Shown piece after piece: positions 22,767 to 25,587 of a DNA stretch of 25,587 nucleotides; position 1 is the stretch's first letter; each line of letters opens with the position of its first letter. Source of the stretch: an uncultured Bacilli bacterium (GTDB lineage: Bacteria; Bacillota_I; Bacilli_A; RF39; UBA660). The stretch is from assembly GCA_947628725.1 (NCBI GenBank), contig CANRAQ010000009.1, positions 1 through 25,587 of the forward strand. Reading direction: 5' to 3'. The notes below the pieces were generated by a model. The model searched no databases, was not told the DNA's origin, and saw only the letters and a list, made by a program, of their open reading frames with translations. Position numbers and translations under genes: made by a program.

Positions 22767-22886
22767 TTATTTACAATCTATATTAGATTCTGTTTTAGAA
22801 TTATTTTCTCTAGCATTACTTACTGAATTACAATTTTTCTTATTCATATCTTTATTCATACTAGATTTTTTATTATTCTTCTTCAT
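22767..22886 (-). CDS. 39-aa Lys/Asn/Ser-rich small protein, possibly spore-related
   Basis: This is a small ORF missed by usual length limits. It starts MKKNNKKSSMNKDMNKKNC and continues with NSVSNARENNSK, ending in IDCK. It is highly charged and polar, contains no hydrophobic segment, and has two Cys (19 and 38). SD GGGTGAT (minus strand of 22891-22897) is well spaced from the ATG, and the shared terminator lies just after the stop. Composition and the N-C/N-S repeats recall the tiny Asn-rich spore proteins of clostridia, but I cannot show homology. No standard SigA promoter stands out; AGTATA and AATAATA about 17 nt apart upstream are a weak SigG-like pair. Confidence 0.55.
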   Translation of the reverse strand: MKKNNKKSSMNKDMNKKNCNSVSNARENNSKTESNIDCK

Positions 22887-22897
22887 TTAAATCACCC

Positions 22898-23332
22898 AGT
22901 TATATTATTTACAGAATAGAGAATAATATACTTATAAGTGTAGAATTATATATAGTAAATTCTATAATAATAAATTTAAGGTATAAAAGATTAAAGAGAT
23001 AAGTATATCTATTATATATTAATTTTTGCAATCACTAGGAAGTTAACATAATATATATTATCGGCTTCTAATATTTTAATTAGAATGTGAATAGTTGTTA
23101 ATGTTTTGGTCACATAATCAAATGTTATATATAAACTTATATATATTTATGTAACTATAAACTATAATTATAAATTATAAAATTAAATTTATTTATATAT
23201 TCTCTATTTATGTTATACATTATTTATTATATATAATATATTATATCATTTAATTAATTTTAATAATCTTATGAATATTTAATATCCTATATATCCCCTA
23301 TCTAAAATATTTGTAGTAGGGGGAGTATACAA
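22898..23332. other. Long A/T-dominated noncoding spacer with small hairpins
   Basis: No ORF with an SD was found on either strand. The part 23125-23290 is nearly pure A/T. Three hairpins follow each other at 23048-23115: palindrome ATAATATATATTAT (23048-23061), TTCTAAT-N6-ATTAGAA (23066-23085) and ATGTGA-N19-TCACAT (23085-23115). A further CCCCTA/TAGGGG pair lies at about 23295-23320. TAGAATT/AATTCTA occurs near 22942-22967. Whether any of this is transcribed cannot be seen. Confidence 0.6.
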
Positions 23333-23362
23333 AAAATAGATGTACTAGTCTTCATCTATTTT
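23333..23362 (-). terminator. Terminator of the HTH regulator gene
   Basis: On the minus strand, AAAATAGATG (23362-23353) pairs with CATCTATTTT (23342-23333), with extra T after it. The stem overlaps the last codons of the gene. Confidence 0.75.
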
Positions 23363-24145
23363 CCTAAAAGCAACTTTTCTAGATTCTATTTCAGCAATCT
23401 TTTCAAATACTTCTGTTGCGTTATTATCAGTAATTTCAGTATAGCCAAGTTCCTTAAGTGCTTGAGCTCTAATATTATTAAGTTCTAGAGTACGACTTAA
23501 CTTATCCTCAACTTTTTGTTCAATTTGAGCAACAAATCTTCTATGAGATTCAGCTAGTTTACTTTTAGATGCTTTACCACTTCTATATAATACCATAGCA
23601 GAGAACATTACACTTTCAAATATAAATTGTTCATCTTCGTCAAAAGAAAATTCCATAGGCTTTTCAAAACCAGTTTCTTTTGCAACATAAGCAAGTATGT
23701 ATTTTAGTTCTTTAGTATTATTCATTGCTTGTAGATAATGATATAAATAATTTATTATATGTCCACCATCACTACCACCATCTTCAAGGTATTCTTTAAT
23801 TAAATCCACTACTCCAACAAATAATTCTTGATTTTTTTGACTTATGCCATTCATTAAGTCGTTCCCTACTCCACTATAATCAGAAGATTTATTTTCACAA
23901 ATGCTATTTAATCTTAGTTCAACATTAGCTATATAATCAGTATCTACTTTTATTTTACTTAATTCATCAGGATTTTTAATATCTAATAAATTAAAAAGTA
24001 ATACTTTCTTATCTTTTGGCCATTTATTTAAATCATCCATTTCTAGATAATTATATATCATTTGTCTTGATACTCCTAAATATTTAGCTAACTTAACTTT
24101 TGAAATACCTAGTTCATGTAATAAATTAACTAGTTTACTGTTCAT
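23345..24145 (-). CDS. HTH (Xre-like) DNA-binding regulator with unknown C-terminal domain
   Basis: The 266-aa protein has an N-terminal helix-turn-helix (about 10-34): LGISKVKLAKYLGVSRQMIY, where VSRQMIYNY is the recognition helix. Residues 60-250 are a mainly helical domain I do not recognise, with a Gly-rich turn (EDGGSDGGHIINYLY, about 121-135) and a charged coiled-coil-like stretch (HRRFVAQIEQKVEDKLSRTL). It probably senses a signal or oligomerises. SD AGGAGGG is excellent. The promoter has a consensus TTGACA centred in a 21-bp near-perfect palindrome, so autorepression is likely. Codon choice is slightly less A/T-rich than in its neighbours. It could be a phage- or element-derived regulator, but nothing else of an element is present. 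Confidence 0.8.
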   Translation of the reverse strand: MNSKLVNLLHELGISKVKLAKYLGVSRQMIYNYLEMDDLNKWPKDKKVLLFNLLDIKNPDELSKIKVDTDYIANVELRLNSICENKSSDYSGVGNDLMNGISQKNQELFVGVVDLIKEYLEDGGSDGGHIINYLYHYLQAMNNTKELKYILAYVAKETGFEKPMEFSFDEDEQFIFESVMFSAMVLYRSGKASKSKLAESHRRFVAQIEQKVEDKLSRTLELNNIRAQALKELGYTEITDNNATEVFEKIAEIESRKVAFRKIDED

Positions 24146-24165
24146 TTCTATACCCTCCTACTATA

Positions 24166-24193
24166 ATTTTATCACATTATTTACATTTGTCAA
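24166..24193 (-). promoter_or_regulatory. Promoter of the HTH regulator gene
   Basis: On the minus strand, TTGACA (24193-24188), a 16-nt spacer and TAAAAT (24171-24166) with TGA before it (extended -10). Confidence 0.75.
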
Positions 24194-24200
24194 GTGTAAA
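24180..24200. promoter_or_regulatory. 21-bp palindromic operator over the -35
   Basis: TTTACA (24180-24185), TTG (24187-24189), centre T (24190), CAA (24191-24193) and TGTAAA (24195-24200) form a two-fold symmetric site with a single mismatched pair (24186/24194). It covers the -35 of the HTH gene. The simplest reading is the regulator's own binding site. Confidence 0.7.
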
Positions 24201-24212
24201 GTAATTATAAAA

Positions 24213-24836
24213 CTATATTAGGAATTTTATTATTTTTTGTAATATAAATGGCGCTACGAAAGACTCATATAGTGTTGTTATTATTATAACCAATATACAA
24301 AATATCAATACATATATAAATTTTTTTAAATAAGCCTTTAAATTGATATTTGTACCTTTTATAATATGTTTAATCATTATAAGTGATAATTTAACTATAA
24401 ATGCAGTTAAAAGGCATAATATAAGTATATCTATTATTAAATGTGGGAAAATATATACTAAACTAATTAATAATCCTTTAATTTTATATGTTAAAATAAA
24501 TGATGCTAAACTGAATCCTATTACAAAAGCCTTATAAAATAATATAAGTATATTAATTGGAAATAAAAAATATGTTAATCCTATAATCGTGAATAATACT
24601 ACTGTAGAAATATTATTTATTATATTATTATAAAAATAATTTGCATAATTGAATTTATCATTTATAGTACCTATATATTCACTTATATATTCGGTAACTA
24701 GAGTTTTATCTGCACCATTTAATACTACTATAAATAAAGATCCTGCTATTAATCCTAATATTGTAATTACTATAGCAAATGTCACATATTTTTTATCAAA
24801 TCTTACATTATCTAATAGTTTGTCCAATAATTTCAT
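24213..24836 (-). CDS. spoIIM: Stage II sporulation protein M
   Basis: SpoIIM is part of the SpoIID-SpoIIM-SpoIIP machine that thins septal peptidoglycan and drives engulfment of the forespore. The 207-aa protein has about five TM segments (roughly 20-42, 78-100, 103-120, 124-150, 172-205). Its layout matches B. subtilis SpoIIM (about 215 aa): an early GLIAGSLF helix, FPINILILFYKAFVIGFSLAS, YIFPHLIIDI and the C-terminal ESFVAPFIL. ATG 24836 is preferred because AGGTGAT precedes it; an in-frame GTG at 24845 is part of that SD. A TATAAT lies at 24877-24872 (minus strand) with no clear -35. A mother-cell SigE promoter was not evident. The HTH gene lies downstream on the same strand. Confidence 0.85.
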   Translation of the reverse strand: MKLLDKLLDNVRFDKKYVTFAIVITILGLIAGSLFIVVLNGADKTLVTEYISEYIGTINDKFNYANYFYNNIINNISTVVLFTIIGLTYFLFPINILILFYKAFVIGFSLASFILTYKIKGLLISLVYIFPHLIIDILILCLLTAFIVKLSLIMIKHIIKGTNINLKAYLKKFIYVLIFCILVIIITTLYESFVAPFILQKIIKFLI

Positions 24837-24923
24837 TCTTATCACCTACTTAATTCTATTAACAATTTTTAATTATATTCCATTTTTTAAAAAAATATAT
24901 TATAATTATACTTGAGGTGTTTT

Positions 24924-25007
24924 ATGAGCAAGAATATACAAAAGATAGTAATAATTATTTTAATAATATGTATGGTAGCAACTACTATACTTGCAATGTT
25001 CGCATAA
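24924..25007 (+). CDS. 27-aa single-TM miniprotein, Prli42/DUF4044-like
   Basis: A tiny ORF with SD GAGGTG (24914-24919) before ATG 24924, a TATAAT at 24901-24906 and a 13-bp terminator directly after the stop. It starts MSKNIQKIVIIILIICMV and ends ATTILAMFA: a basic N-terminus followed by one TM helix. This pattern (Lys-rich start, KIV, hydrophobic core with M-V-x-T/S-T-L/I-L-A) resembles the Firmicutes miniprotein Prli42, which tethers the stressosome to the membrane in Listeria, and the DUF4044 small proteins. The match is by pattern memory only. It is divergent from spoIIM and convergent with mscL. Confidence 0.65.
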   Translation: MSKNIQKIVIIILIICMVATTILAMFA

Positions 25008-25037
25008 AAAAACAATCACTATTTTGATTGTTTTTTT
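25006..25037. terminator. Bidirectional terminator
   Basis: Seven A bases then CAATCA (25006-25018) pairs with TGATTG then seven T bases (25025-25037) around CTATTT. It serves the 27-aa gene and mscL, whose stop codon overlaps it. Confidence 0.85.
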
Positions 25038-25441
25038 GTAGTTTTAGTAGTTTTATTTGTAGATTTATATTCTTTTAACATTAAATCTTTTATTTCTTCT
25101 AAAATTATAACTTCATCAGATTTAACTTTTTCTGGTTCTTTCTTTGGTTCTTCTTTATGAGTTATTTTATTAAATGCTTTTATAACCATAAAAATACAGA
25201 ATGCAACTATTAGAAAATCAACTATATTTTGTATAAATAAACCATATGATATTTTAGCTTCCCCTATTTTAAGAGTCAATCCTGAAAAATCGATACCACC
25301 TATTAAAATACCAACTAATGGCATTATTATATCGTCAACTAATGAACTAACTATTTTTCCAAAAGCTCCACCTATAACAACACCTACAGCTAAATCTACA
25401 ACATTTCCTTTAGAAATAAATTTTTTAAATTCTTTAAGCAT
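25019..25441 (-). CDS. mscL: Large-conductance mechanosensitive channel MscL
   Basis: MscL is the homopentameric emergency valve that opens under osmotic downshock. The 140-aa protein has the family start MLKEFKKFISKGNVVDLAVG, the first pore helix with its Gly-rich constriction (VVIGGAFGKIVSSLVDDIIMPLVG, about 21-44), a periplasmic loop (DFSGLTLKIGEAKISYG) and the second TM (71-90, QNIVDFLIVAFCIFMVIKAF). The C-terminal tail is Lys/Glu/Thr-rich and longer than the minimum. I chose ATG 25441, with SD GGGAGG, over an upstream in-frame codon inside the SD. An extended -10 (TGATATAAT, minus strand of 25462-25470) lies just before it. Confidence 0.94.
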   Translation of the reverse strand: MLKEFKKFISKGNVVDLAVGVVIGGAFGKIVSSLVDDIIMPLVGILIGGIDFSGLTLKIGEAKISYGLFIQNIVDFLIVAFCIFMVIKAFNKITHKEEPKKEPEKVKSDEVIILEEIKDLMLKEYKSTNKTTKTTKKQSK

Positions 25442-25461
25442 ACTTTTTCCTCCCAAGAGTT

Positions 25462-25470
25462 ATTATATCA
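25462..25470 (-). promoter_or_regulatory. Extended -10 promoter of mscL
   Basis: On the minus strand, TGATATAAT (25470-25462); no good -35 at 17 nt. Confidence 0.55.
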
Positions 25471-25520
25471 TTTATTTTTAACAAATAAAAGGTTTATTTA
25501 TCGAAATTGCAAAAATATAT

Positions 25521-25556
25521 AATACATAGTGACCCCATGGTTATTATGTATTTTTT
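25521..25556 (+). terminator. Terminator-like hairpin with no visible gene
   Basis: AATACATAGTGACC (25521-25534) and GGTTATTATGTATT (25539-25552) form a 14-bp stem (two G-U pairs) around CCAT, followed by T residues. The G-U pairs become A-C mismatches on the other strand, so it is designed for plus-strand RNA. No plus-strand gene precedes it after the mscL start. Confidence 0.6.
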
Positions 25557-25587
25557 GTATTTTGATATATAATATATGGTTACAGAT

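Noticed and set aside
23320..23348. Plus-strand start with a strong SD (AGGGGGAG then ATG at 23340)
   Set aside because: The frame closes after two codons (ATG TAC TAG), so it is not a gene.
1..25587. tRNA, rRNA, prophage or IS genes
   Set aside because: No T-loop or anticodon-arm patterns, rRNA conserved stretches, transposase or phage structural motifs were seen. XerD is a housekeeping-type recombinase.

Overview
This is a very A+T-rich chromosomal window from a low-GC, walled, probably spore-forming member of the Bacillota, most likely an uncultured Bacilli lineage close to the Mollicutes branch. The reasons are: AT-rich codon use with the standard code (TGA is a stop and TGG encodes Trp); Gram-positive promoters, many with an extended -10 (TGnTATAAT); strong GGAGG or GGTGA ribosome binding sites; ftsA-ftsZ; and two sporulation genes, sigG with its neighbour ylmC/ymxH, and spoIIM. 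The SMC protein is short (980 aa), as in mollicutes. No tRNA, rRNA, IS element or CRISPR array was seen.

Layout. 1-3.2 kb: an RNase J paralogue whose active site is eroded (RNase J2-like), convergent with a HerA/DUF853-type ATPase. 3.3-5.7 kb: the ftsA-ftsZ division operon. 5.75-9.7 kb: an accessory-looking stretch where B. subtilis carries spoIIGA-sigE. It holds a protein of ten 28-residue repeats, each with an invariant Cys, an orphan type IV pseudopilin, formate-THF ligase (fhs), a 23-aa membrane peptide on the minus strand, and a gene-free region with a near-consensus promoter, a 16-bp long-range closing helix and a terminator, which I read as an undescribed structured RNA. 9.8-10.9 kb: sigG-ylmC. 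10.9-16.5 kb: an unknown gene, then smc-holA-predicted zinc metalloprotease as a compact operon. 16.5-19.9 kb: rarA divergent from xerD and an unknown gene, then a two-TM unknown protein. 20-22.7 kb: deoB overlapping a YfcE-type phosphodiesterase, a ZIP metal transporter, and a TSCPD-domain protein. 22.7-25.6 kb: mostly minus strand, with a 39-aa Lys/Asn-rich small protein, a roughly 430-bp almost pure A/T spacer, an HTH regulator with a 21-bp palindromic operator over its own -35, spoIIM and mscL; a 27-aa Prli42-like membrane miniprotein lies on the plus strand.

Genome style. Genes are packed into short units. Five convergent pairs share one bidirectional hairpin terminator, and several promoters begin inside the terminator of the gene before. 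Three small proteins too short for routine gene calling (23, 39 and 27 aa) each have a good Shine-Dalgarno sequence and a terminator. All functions are assigned by reading motifs; no database search was run.
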